This document shows, in pieces, positions 31,550-42,265 of a stretch of 64,000 nucleotides of DNA. Within the stretch, counting starts at the first letter, position 1. Every line of letters begins with the position of its first letter. The notes beneath the pieces are model-generated. The model had not been told where the DNA came from. It did not search any database and worked only from the letters and a program-made list of their open reading frames with translations. Position numbers and translations under genes: made by a program. This stretch comes from Nemertoderma westbladi. Taxonomy: Eukaryota > Xenacoelomorpha > Nemertodermatida > Nemertodermatidae. Location of the stretch: NCBI GenBank assembly GCA_032718475.1, contig JAUCBJ010000700.1, forward strand, positions 62,001 through 126,000, written 5' to 3'.

Positions 31550-34500
31550 ATGACATTACTGGATAACGGTTCTGGTACTAGTGGGAACACGTCTCCGTCG
31601 TTACCCCGCCGTTACCATGACATCCTTGAGACTGACGAGCGACCCCCACTGCTTCCAACCCGCAGTCGCGGACCATTCCCCCGCACCGGGTACTTACGGT
31701 TACTACGCAACCGCTACGTCTGCGGAGTCTCCCTGGTGTTCCATGCGTTTACAGTCGGTGGTCTACTCGCTCTGCCAGGGGCATTCTTTCCAATTATGTC
31801 GATAAATAAAGGATTTACAGAGTCGCTAATCGGGTTGTTATTTGGTATATATGCTGGTAAGTTATTTTTTCATATGCTGGTCAGTTATTTGTTTATATAT
31901 GACGCGGAATTTGGAAATATATCCTGCCTCGTAAGTGATTTGGTATATATGCTGGTAAGTTATTTTATATGCTGGTAAATGTTCTGTACGATGACGCTAT
32001 TATTTATTTGGTATTTAAAATAATAAATTTTTACGTACAAAACATAGACCTACACTTTGCGTATTTTTATATAAGTAGAGTAATTCTATCTGGTCGAATA
32101 GTGACTCACAGCATCTCAATGTGAAGTGTCAATGCAGGAATGCAGAAGGCCGATTATACAGTAGTAGTAGTCTGGGATAGAGAATGTGAGTAAACACAAC
32201 CTTACTTCTCTGCAGTATGGGCCTAACCATTCAATAGCATTCATTACTAGACCCTCACTATCATTTTTTCATCAGCACCAGCTGGTGTTTCTATCATTGA
32301 GTCTATGGCAATTTTCGTGTGATGGGGCTACTTTTCGAAATAAATAAAAATTTAATAATTTTTTGTATTCGATTAATATAACTTTCTTTGACTGACGAGC
32401 TAATATAGCTTCGGAGGAGTTCACCTGATATACATACATAAGAATACTTACAGTAATAAGCCCTAACTGTCTTCTACAGTAACTAATATTATTATCACAA
32501 AGTCGGACTCATAATTAATTGCACTTTCAAATGTTTTATATTTGTTGATTTAATTAATTACTTTATTTTTAAGGTGTTCGATGTATAATGTATCCAATTG
32601 TGGGAAAATACCTCGCAGTAGTCGGAGTCAAAAGTTGTCTGACTCTCGGCGCTAGTTTTGGTTCTGTGTGCACCATGCTGTTTGGTATACTGGTCTACTC
32701 ACCCGATGGAGTGCAATTCGTCACATTGTGTTTCGTCGTAAAGATGTTCGAGGCTCTAGGAATGAGTGTTGCATTCCTAGCAACGTTCGCTGCAACTGCT
32801 TCCCTGTTCCCAACGCATCGACTGTTAATGCTAGGATTTGTACAGAATGCAATCACAGTTGGGGTGATGGTCTTCCCAGCCATAGGTGGCTTTCTATATG
32901 ACTGGGGTGGGTTCATGGTACCATTTGTTGTCGTTGGAGGCGCGATGCTACTGAACTCGTTTTTGTTGATGGTTGCTATGCCTTCTGTGGAAGCCACTGT
33001 TACCAAAAGCGCGTTTTCTCTGTTTGATTTGCTACGAGATGGAATGAGTTTGATAGCTTCTGTCACTCAAATATATTTCCTGATGGCGATTGGGTTTTAT
33101 GATGTTACTTTCAGTTTGCATTTAAAGGATAAGTTCGGATATACACCATCCACAATCGGGCTGATATTTTTGATTTCGCCATTTATTAACTTTATAGTCG
33201 GGATGTCTATGGCAGGTTTGTTACAAAGGTTTCCGAAAGTCAATCCCCTAACGATAGTGGCTAGTGGCGCACTCATTTTGACTGTAGGCCTACAGCTTAT
33301 GGGACCAAACCCAATGCTAAACTTGCCTTCTGATATAGCTGTTGTCCTGTCTGGAGTTGGGCTGTTTGGCACTGCTGGTGGATTGACCTTCGTTCCAAGT
33401 ATACAGGTTCAGATTAAAGTTTGTCTCCAACGACTCGGGTGGCCTGATTGTGTTGAGGCTCATGCAGTGATATCCAGGTAAGTCAGTTGTAAAACAACGA
33501 TTTGGTTGTAATAATGTGATCTGATCTCCAGTAATACTTCATAGAATAATAATTTAGTTTGTTTAATAATGAATTATGTAAATATATGGAATATGGGATA
33601 CACAATGCACATAATGATCCATCAGTCTGTACTTATACACCACTATTTAGTTCTATATCGTAACCTAACACAACATGTAGATAAAGCCACATACTACATT
33701 TCTCAGTCAGTATCTATACAACATTTCCTTCCCCTGTTGAAACAAAACAAAATACATCTGATCTGTAGTAAGTCAAAAATATACCTCAGTAATAATATTA
33801 TGCCAATAAGAAATAAACTGCGTCTTTTACATGACTCAATTTCTGAAAAGTTAGTCTGAAAAGTTATTGAGATTCTACTACTGTAGTGATGTCGCTCGCT
33901 GCGCTATCATATCTAATTTGGGAATCCACTGAATTTTGCTTGTGTCATATTGCACTAGAATAGCTACAATACCAGTGTGATAAAAGTCAACACGTAATTC
34001 AGTTTTCTTATAGCAACATAATATGAAAACTTTGCCAGTTTTCACTCATTGAGATCTTTTAAAATGTTTCTTTGTTCGCCCTGGCTCTTTTTAAACGATA
34101 GTTATCAGTAGTAAATGCATGCCGTAGAGCGGATGGTAGCGCCAAAAATAAGTATATCATCCAAAATGTTTTGTGCAGCCATTATTGCAGTGATTTTTCG
34201 CCGAATTCATCTTGGGAAGATTTCATTTCAAATGGGAGACATTTATACTGTTTGATAAATTTACTGTAAATAGATATCATCAAAAATTTTATCATTTTAT
34301 ATCGTAGAATAGCTGCATTTACTGCTCAGCAGACGATGCATAACCGTATAGCTGCATGGTCTGGCTGGGTCTTTAAGTTTTGGTGCAAAGAATAGGTTTG
34401 AAACCATGTTGTTGGTTTATAAGTGGGGTGTGTGTAAAGTGGCTCATGGAAACCAAAGTAATTAAACCAAGACCGTAGTAATAAACTGGCAAGAAAATGA

Positions 34501-37500
34501 AGATATGATGCTGCTTTTGATGAATTAATTGCATATATATTGCTGCATGAAATTTTCAATAGCATTCTTAGATAGATTCCCCATCCCGAAAAGTATATCT
34601 TTACGAGCTGAATCTACAAGCTCAGCTGAAGCAATTTCGGGGTCACAAAGTAGTCTCCAACAACCTTGGATGTTCAGAACCATCAAACGACCGTTACTTA
34701 TGACATAAGAGTAGTGATAAATGCCTGAACTTGTTTGAATAGTTGAGCATCCTCACAACCCTCGCAAAGAGCTTCATCATTGTTTATATACTTGTAAAAA
34801 TGACCTGCTATAAACTCTTCTAGTGCGACATACTCACCGTCTCCCCATAAATTTGACCATGTAATGCGTTTACATATATGAGTGGTGGGGGATGTCTATT
34901 TGTTTCTTATCTAAAGATTTATTAAATTGTACGGCTAAGTAGGCCTAGCCTGCCACTCTATGACCCTGGACCTGTTTGCGTGTGTGCTGTTCTATGGATA
35001 ATCCAACAACACCAATCACTATAGCGGTGGTTTCTCTATAGCGTTTTACCACCCATTTCTTTTTATTTTCATCCATAGCGAGATAGGCTAACCGTGATCC
35101 GCCCTCGCAAACGGTTCATAATCTATACTAAGCTCGATAGGTTTTGCTACTTCCCAAGTCTCCGTTCCCACATTGTCCTGATCAATCGTGACAGTTGCAT
35201 GTTGATTGGCTTGACACAAATACCAGCCCAGCATTAAGCAACTGCGCCACAGAGACTGACTTCGATGGGTAACACCCGCCTAAATTTCGCGATTTACTTG
35301 TTGATGCGATAGTTGTTGTAACAACAGGAAGCTGGTAGGGTGAAGGATCTATCAAATTCAATCAAAGCGCCATTAGATTCCCCAAAATAACTTTCACAGG
35401 CATGAATAATGTTATCCACTGTCAATTCCATGTCATGGCACAAAGTGCCTAGTGCCGATAACTTCAAATTTATTTAGAGGGCCGGCTCATTAGACATTCT
35501 CTGTACGAGTAACCATGGTGGATGGTTCTTCCCTTTCTTCATGCACTTCTCTGACAACTTATCTTCGAACGATTGGATGTCTGAAAACTTGCGAAGAGAC
35601 ATCACACGTACAGTGTAGGCCTGATAGCAGAATAGTGATGTTTCTAACAGCTACAGTAGTACTCGAAAACAAATTAAAATCAACAAAAAATGGATAACGA
35701 ATGCCAGATGCAGAGCAGAACAGAACAATATTTTCACCAACTGACTAACAAACACACTACCTGACTGTCGGTACTGGTAGATAGAAATGAAAGAATACAT
35801 AATTAGATTCTGCACAATCACTACCGGCACTCCTACACAAACACACATAACATAGTTAACCATTAATAAACTGACCAATAGGCCTACCGGCACAGGTAGA
35901 CAGAACTGAAAGTAGGCCTATAGTGCAGTCAGCTTCTGTGGTTTTAAAATTCCCACCCCGATGGCCTCCATGGGCCAAGACTAATGCTTTTCTATGTAGT
36001 TGAATTGGCCTCCATGGGCCGGCCACCTTATGTTTTTGTAATATGTAACACTGGCCAGTGAGTGCCAATACAATTTATTACTACAGTTTTAATTGTTACT
36101 TGTTTATTATTTGAACCGTGGAAGCTAAGCATATTTTTTATAGGTGGCCTCCATGGTTCTTGAATGACTTAATGATAAGTGTGCACCACGGGTGCCACAT
36201 ATATTTTTTTCATTTGCCTTCATGAGCCACCATAGTGGGGTGCATCTTCAATAATATAATCTCTTTCTAGACGAATTATATTCTCTTCCCAGGCATTTCT
36301 GATAACAGAATAGTCTTTTGTGTGGTACGTGTACGATATGTTTGATAGGAGCTGAGTAAGTAAAGGGAGGTTTTGTAGATTTATTTAGGAATGGTTTCGC
36401 ATTGAGTCGGTCAAAAAAGTTGGAATCCATAAGTGTAATGACACAGCAACAATTTACCTCTACCCTCTACCCAACTATTTCATTTCACCTGGATCTTCAA
36501 AGAACTGTGTGAATATCACTATCAGTTGTATGGTAGGCCTACAACTGTCATTTGTGGGAAACAATCGAAATGTTCAAGTAGGTATCGTGTTCATCCTCAT
36601 AAAAAGTTGAATTATATTATTTAACATACTCAGAATCATCATATAACCTGAGTATAGGCCTATTGTTGTAATTTGCATATATCCCTCAGTTTTATACCAG
36701 TGATTCTGGCTAACCAATTTATTTCCTGTATGGAATCCCAGCTTATCGGAGATCTTGGATAAAACCGAGGCCACCCTTGCGGAATACCATTACCACGTGC
36801 ATAACAACCATGAGGAAGAAATTGTTGAGAATCTAATATTTGGAAACGACAACACCATAGTTGCTTATATGACCGCATCATTCGTGTAGATTTACTATTG
36901 AATTCAAAGTCGATGTGTCCGCTAGTTGGTTATTTCATGAACCGCATTTGGATGTTACATAAGTCGAATTTATGGTAGTGTACTGTATAGGCCTACTGTA
37001 GTACCGCTAACCATGAAGTTTATCAACAACCTAGACGTATGCATTCCGAACTGGGTCACATGTGGGTAAATTCGGTAAATTTGTTGCGATATCTTCAAGT
37101 TCTTTCCCCGATTTGTAGAAAGCTGCACCTACAATATTTCCATATCAACATCCGTAAGTCGCTCGAGAAGCCTAGAATATCTTTATTGTTCGAATTCTTT
37201 ACCAGAATTAAGCTGTTCCTTCCAAACAAAGCGTCTCCCAAACCGTTGTATTTCCTGATGCATTTCGCTGAGCCATCTTCGTCGCCAATAACGTACAGTA
37301 ATAATGTGATTTCCAGTAATAATAGTATAGAATCATTTATATAGTTTGTATAAATGAATATACAGTAGATAGGCAAATGCACACATCAAACAGTCTGTAC
37401 TTACAAGCAAAAAATGGGATGAATTATATAGTGAGCGGGGCGAACCATGTGCTGAGCCATAATTAATTCCTTTTTGTTTATAGGCCTATCATAGAATGAA

Positions 37501-37845
37501 ATGTCTTGCAACCAACTAGAACCTTTGTTTTTCTATACTTGCAGCTTGTATGCGACTACTAACTCTTTGGGTGTCGCTATTGGTCCAATAATTGGTGGGT
37601 CTATGACTCATGCCCTTGGCTTTCCGGTTGCCATCGCCTTATTCAGCGTTATAAGTTTGTTAATCATTCCGCCAGTAATCGCACTCCATTGCTACTATTG
37701 GTGCAACGGACGGGACATGTACCAACGTGCGGATAGATTCACACGAGTTGAGGAAGAAAATCAACCTTTACTGGTCGGAACCGGTAGTGGTTCTAATGGT
37801 ATAGTAAGACGACTTCCTAACAACAGAGAAGACAGCCTTATATGA
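31550..37845 (+). CDS. SLC18B1: SLC18B1-like MFS transporter, copy 2 (3 exons, 503 aa)
   Basis: Exons 31550-31856, 32574-33477 and 37545-37845 have the same phases (1 and 2) as copy 1 and join into 503 codons. The protein differs from copy 1 by about a dozen substitutions, mostly at the two ends of exon 2 and in exon 3, plus four extra residues (Asp-Glu-Arg-Pro) in the N-terminal tail. Those four create ERPPLL, a second acidic dileucine signal; copy 1 keeps only the C-terminal ENQPLL. Intron 1 is short (717 bp) and holds a family B fragment. Intron 2 (4.1 kb) holds an antisense alpha-kinase remnant. Both copies have intact frames and splice sites, so both may be expressed. Vesicular polyamine-type transport is inferred from family. 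Confidence 0.85.
32168..32470. repeat. Family B interior fragment in intron 1 of copy 2
   Basis: Shares the CAGCACCAGCTGGTGTTTCT block and the TAGCTTCGGAGGAGTT block with 3116-3770. Both termini are missing. Confidence 0.55.
34525..35240 (-). pseudogene. Alpha-kinase domain remnant, antisense in intron 2 of copy 2
   Basis: Minus-strand frames, read in order, give an atypical (alpha) kinase domain. First comes an N-lobe: ETWEVAKPIELSIDYEPFA, then EGGSRLAYLAMDENKKKW and VVKRY with the expected ATP-binding Lys. After a TAG and a frameshift near 34895 comes GDGEYVALEEFIAGHFYKYI. After another frameshift near 34680 comes SNGRLMVLNIQGCWRLLCDP, then FGMGNLSKNAIENF and a final QQYICN before TAA. These match the alpha-kinase family (MHCK/eEF2K/TRPM type): Gly-rich loop, EEFI.G.F.KY, and the GRLMV.D.QG…DP segment. 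An Asn replaces the usual Asp in the L-N-I-Q-G motif. The stops and frameshifts mean it is dead. It could be a retrocopy or a decayed gene; flanking minus-strand sequence up to 35640 may belong to it. Confidence 0.65.
35640..37500. other. Intron 2 sequence of copy 2, nothing recognised
   Basis: Contains a few GGCCTCCATGGGCC repeats (35960-36150) and several TAGGCCTA copies. Short minus-strand open frames (36660-36880, 37095-37382) have a protein-like look but match nothing I know. Confidence 0.4.
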
Positions 37846-37899
37846 ATATTGCGACAGTTGGGGGATGTTTCAAAGGAAATGTTATTGCAATACTGTATG

Positions 37900-38950
37900 T
37901 ATATTATATAAAAATATATATTATATTATTATTACCCTGCGGTTGTTTTTATTTACAGAAGTTTAATAATTTATACAATATTATATTATTATAAGTATAA
38001 AATTTTAATTATTTTAGAAAAAAAATAGTAGGGGCCGGGAAGTCACATCCGTAGCGCCTGCAGGTTGGTGCTGGGCTTTGCCGATTCTTAGTCACTACCG
38101 AAATTGTACAATGCTCCATTTATTTGTCTTTTTCCCATGAACCATGCACAACATAGAGAGATCTGGTGTCTTATGCTACTGTAGATAGCTGAAGGTTTAC
38201 GTGAGTAATCGCGCGTTCCAATGACACACAATGATGATCGATGACCTGATGGTGGGGGAGGGGGGGAAGGGCGTCAAGTTCCGTCAGGTCTTGGTTGAAA
38301 TTCGTAACTTCAACCACCATTGGGGGTGTAGGTGATTTTTCGTAACTTCTACTTCTCTGGCTGTAATGGTTTTATTCCATTGCAGCAATTATCACATGAT
38401 ACTGAAGCAGCCATTGATGGTGGAACTATTATTGATTTTGACAACAATAGTCTCTCATGTGAGGGGGGATGGGGACTGCAGAATGATGCTGAAACGAATT
38501 GACGCGGTTTTCCTACACTAGGTTTTTGTGGGCATGTATTATATGAGTTATTCCTTTTTGTATTCCTTTACCCAAAATTTATCACTTCCCAAAGTACCGT
38601 CATGTTCGAGAATCCTGCATATCATAGCAACCCAATAGACGTCATATACCAAATCTACGACTATTAGTACAACGGATTTATTCTTAACAACTTGAATATT
38701 AAAAAAATAAATCTAATCCGTACAGAACGTATGTTTTATTAAATCACAAAAACTTTACTGCTGGTCTACAAGGACAAGCTCAGTGCAACGCTGTTTATTC
38801 CATCTCGAAAAATCTTACAACCTAATTTTGTTTCTTTACAATTTTGCGTGATAAATATACAGTAGTAAACTTTTAAAACTTCTGTAATATCATTCAAATA
38901 TTCAAAAAATTGTAGATATTCACTAAGATTGTCCCACTATTGTCATCTTA
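37900..38950. other. Intergenic, nothing recognised
   Basis: Between SLC18B1-like copy 2 and the tetraspanin 3' end. A TTTATT (AATAAA on the minus strand) near 38789 could serve the tetraspanin. Confidence 0.45.
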
Positions 38951-38954
38951 ATAT

Positions 38955-39803
38955 TTAACAATGATCATCTGTTCGTGGACGTCGACACTCTAGTCCACAG
39001 GATACAACACGAAAACTACTAATAACGAAAACTAAGTGGACAGTCTGAATGAGGGCCACCAGTGTGGTTATACTGCCCATCAAGACAACCCGTTTGTTTA
39101 GGTATCTTTTAACTGGTTCGAAACAACCCTTTGTGTGGTGTTTCTTGTGCTGATAGCAGCCGGCAACGACGTCGTCAGAAGGGACCCAGACCCGCCAGAC
39201 AAGTCGTTCTATCGGTAACGGGTCCTGGAAACAACACGACTCAGGCCACTGCATACGATCGTCTGACCTCAGATTCAGCTGGGAATTCCAGAAGAGTGTG
39301 TCCTTAACGACCCAATCCTTGTGGGAGTGGACTCCGCAGCAACCTATGTATATCTGCGTAACATCCCAAGCTACATCAACCGAAGTTGCGTTCATCTTCC
39401 CCGAGCCAACGTATTCGTTCTTCATCGATTCCATCATGAAGAACTCCAGAGGGCTCGCGCTGCGCCCGCTGTTCGCGAAGGCAATAATGAACACGGTCAC
39501 CTCGGCAACTATGCAGAAAAAAATGAGAGTAGAGAACACCACGCACATTAGTTTATTCTCGGTGACCGCCCCACAACAGCCAAGGAAACCGATTCCGGTG
39601 ACGAATAAGCCGATACCGATGATAGCCCAGTCGAGGTTGGCCACCGTCGTGTTGTTGTTGAAGACGTGGAACATTTGTTTTAGGGCGACGTCCACCGCAA
39701 GCCATATCCCAAAGGATGTAAATCCTAGCCCTATTAGAAACACGCCAAAGTTTAACAGCGCCATCATTATTCGAAGGCATTGATGGCTGCAAACGATTAA
39801 CAT
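38955..39803 (-). CDS. Tetraspanin, intronless, 282 aa
   Basis: Four membrane segments lie at about residues 12-37, 59-80, 86-109 and 239-265. The large extracellular loop (110-238) has the defining Cys-Cys-Gly (155-157), Pro-Glu-Ser-Cys-Cys (187-191) and two further Cys (216, 227), six in total. Asn-X-Thr sites lie in the small loop (50, 51) and large loop (138). Juxtamembrane Cys (5, 9, 76, 77) are candidates for palmitoylation. Tetraspanins organise membrane microdomains with integrins and other partners; the subfamily cannot be decided here. Chosen start: the Met before the usual Cys…Arg…Leu-Leu-Asn entry to helix 1. Tetraspanin genes are normally multi-exon, so a single-exon gene suggests a retrocopy; the frame is intact. 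Confidence 0.9.
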   Translation of the reverse strand: MLIVCSHQCLRIMMALLNFGVFLIGLGFTSFGIWLAVDVALKQMFHVFNNNTTVANLDWAIIGIGLFVTGIGFLGCCGAVTENKLMCVVFSTLIFFCIVAEVTVFIIAFANSGRSASPLEFFMMESMKNEYVGSGKMNATSVDVAWDVTQIYIGCCGVHSHKDWVVKDTLFWNSQLNLRSDDRMQWPESCCFQDPLPIERLVWRVWVPSDDVVAGCYQHKKHHTKGCFEPVKRYLNKRVVLMGSITTLVALIQTVHLVFVISSFRVVSCGLECRRPRTDDHC

Positions 39804-41072
39804 ATTTCAGATCACAGCATTTAGTCGCATTAAAAATGTAACAATTAAGTGACCACTAAGTAGTTATTTATGGTGATGAACAGACGGAAATTCAATAAGC
39901 GGCTAGTAATAATTGTTATTTTATTCCATATCCATCATCATAACTACTGTATTTAAATTAATAGTGCAAAATGACGTGTAATGAAACCGAAGAGTTCCAG
40001 ATTGTGTTCCTGTATCTCAGATCATTTTATTTCCCTCTTTTTTTGTGCTGATTTAACCCTAAAGTTATGTATGGTATAATACGTAATTACAGTAGGTACA
40101 GTACATTAAATTCTTCGCCGCACAAAGATCCCCCATAATTAAAACGAAAATAATTATTGGTGAAAGCAAATGTAAACATAATTGTGATGTCAAAATATTG
40201 AAAAGTATAATCAACAATTGTGAAAAAAAGTCAAGAATAAAATTGTCTCTTATCTTTCGATGACAACCTTCGTTTATATTTATATTTTATGGACCGGGTG
40301 AACAAATAATCACTGGGGCAGGTGTTACACTGTGTTCCATTTCCCCGATGATATATTATTTTATTTCCTTTTCCAAGTCAAATTTAATTAATCCTGTTTT
40401 AGTGCAGGTGGTCCGATAGCTGAAAATAGTGGTGACTAATTTCGCGAAATATGTTTATCATTATTATTCCTGGTGCGTGGTAACTCCCGCGGAATATTGA
40501 TTTACTGACTTTTATAAAATCTCCATCAATATTTATTAGAAAGTATTTCAATACATTGTTTTGTTTCACATTAAAATCAAGTATCATGTGAGATTAGCTA
40601 ATCAATTATTGTTAAATATCATTAGGAGAGCGACATACCAAGGATTACAATGACAGTATGCAAAACATACCGTATGTAGGCCTACAGTATTTGCAATAGT
40701 TAAGAAATAGCCGAAATGGGAGTTTGGAATGTGTGTGTTTCTACATCTGCTTGCGTAAGTTACAGCATTGATTCGCATTGATTGAATAAGTATGGATGTT
40801 TTTAAGAAGAGGCATAAGATGGTGTAACTGATCATATCAAGTTTCGTAGAATATATTTGGGTCATACAGTACAGTATATGAAAATGAACCCAACGAATGT
40901 TTGACTATAATATATAACGATAACTATTATATTATTAAATATCAATTACCGTACTTCTGACGTGGATATGTTGTTGATTGATTGATTGAAATGAAACAGA
41001 CCAGCTTAAGCATAGGCCCTTCCTATACATACACTGACTAACAGGCCTAACACTCAATTATTATATTATTAT
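39804..41072. other. Intergenic, AT-rich, nothing recognised
   Basis: Upstream of the tetraspanin. No conserved frame and no repeat that I can see; promoter elements not identifiable. Confidence 0.45.
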
Positions 41073-41651
41073 ATCGTGACCATAGAGCCAAAACAGCACA
41101 TACCACAATTTTTCAAAAAAATTAAAAAATTACTCAAGATGGCGTTTTATATCTTATGTTAAAATCCTAGACTTGTATGTCAGTCCGTTTAGGAGATATG
41201 GAAAACCAGAACAACCCTCACAACATATAAGTTGAAAACTGTTAGAGGTAAAACAACACATTCCACACTTTTCTCTATCATACTTTGCCAGGAAAAACAC
41301 CATTCAATAGTCGAGTAATGACGTGAGTTCTTATGTTTCTGTGATAAAATCCTAGAGGTAAAACAACACACACAGACTAGAGTTAATGTTAAATTTCAGT
41401 ATGTGTTGTTTATTTTAAATTGTAAATTTTAAAATTAAAAATTAAAGTAGTAAAAAGTAAAATTTGTAAATTTATTCTGAATGCTAGCCACTATTATAAA
41501 ATGTGTCATTGTATCTTCCCAGACCTCTCTCGAAAAAATTAGGAGAAAAAATTAGGATCCATATAGAGGGAAATGAGAAGGTTTTTTGCATTTTTCTCGA
41601 AACCACATTTTTTGGTGAGTGTTGTTCTGGCTCTTAGGTCACGATATTATT
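41073..41651. mobile_element. Inverted-repeat element adjoining the LINE
   Basis: The left end (ATCGTGACCATAGAGCC from about 41078) and right end (GGCTCTTAGGTCACGAT to about 41646) are inverted repeats of about 35 bp with few mismatches. The interior has repeated GTAAAACAACACA motifs and no coding. It ends directly before the ATG of LINE ORF1 (41654). Confidence 0.6.
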
Positions 41652-41653
41652 AA

Positions 41654-42248
41654 ATGGCGGATGAGTTTATCAGATTACAAGATGAACTACGCACCACAAT
41701 TCGTTCGATAAAGGGGAAACGAAATGTATTTATCGATGACGAACGAAAGCTTACCGACTCGCTTCTAGCAATATCAACCATATTTACTACAACCCTGGGC
41801 AGACTCGCGGATGCTCAGGCAGAATCGATCAAAGCCAAAGACGATTTAATCACTGTTCGATCTACTCCAACGAACCAACTGTCGGGCGCAGTCCAGGTAA
41901 ATGGGTCGAACATCAACCAAACTGGACAACGCTCGTATCGAGATGCCGTTCAACAAAGTCCCCCGGTACCGGTACCCAACCAACGCTCGAGTCCCCACGG
42001 AAATAGCGCTCAGTCGGGACGACAAGAACCACCGATTGCTACCTACGGGCGCCGGTCTGGCGGCGCATCGAAATTTCCACCTCGTCTGCAATCAAGACGA
42101 TCGCGAAACACTAATGAATCCCGATATCTGGTCAGAAGGAGTCACGATTAAGAATTACAAACTCAATAACGACAAACGAGAGAAGCTTGGGTTAAGGCGA
42201 CGAGACCCACCCACTCCTCCCGCCGAGTCGTCGAATGCTCAAGATTGA
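41654..42248 (+). pseudogene. LINE ORF1 (frameshifted)
   Basis: The first 120 or so residues (frame 2) start with a helical, charged segment and become Ser/Pro/Gln-rich. Around 42060-42120 the better continuation appears to move to frame 3 (NPDIWSEGVTIKNYKLNN…), which ends at TGA 42246-42248. ORF1 proteins of this kind bind the element RNA; I see no zinc knuckle or RRM. The frame change suggests decay. Confidence 0.5.
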
Positions 42249-42265
42249 CATTCCCAACTCCAACA

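Larger units (their letters stand above)
25850..37900. repeat. Segmental duplication, unit 2 (carries SLC18B1-like copy 2)
   Basis: Partner of 9450-24050. The left edge resembles 9463 onwards; the right edge is just after exon 3 and the shared 3' tail (to about 37895), where it diverges from copy 1 after GCAATACTG. Confidence 0.7.

Noticed and set aside
36574-37382. Further exons of the alpha-kinase remnant
   Set aside because: Short minus-strand frames with no motif that I can tie to the kinase family.
39298-39783. 161-codon plus-strand frame
   Set aside because: Shadow of the tetraspanin on the opposite strand.
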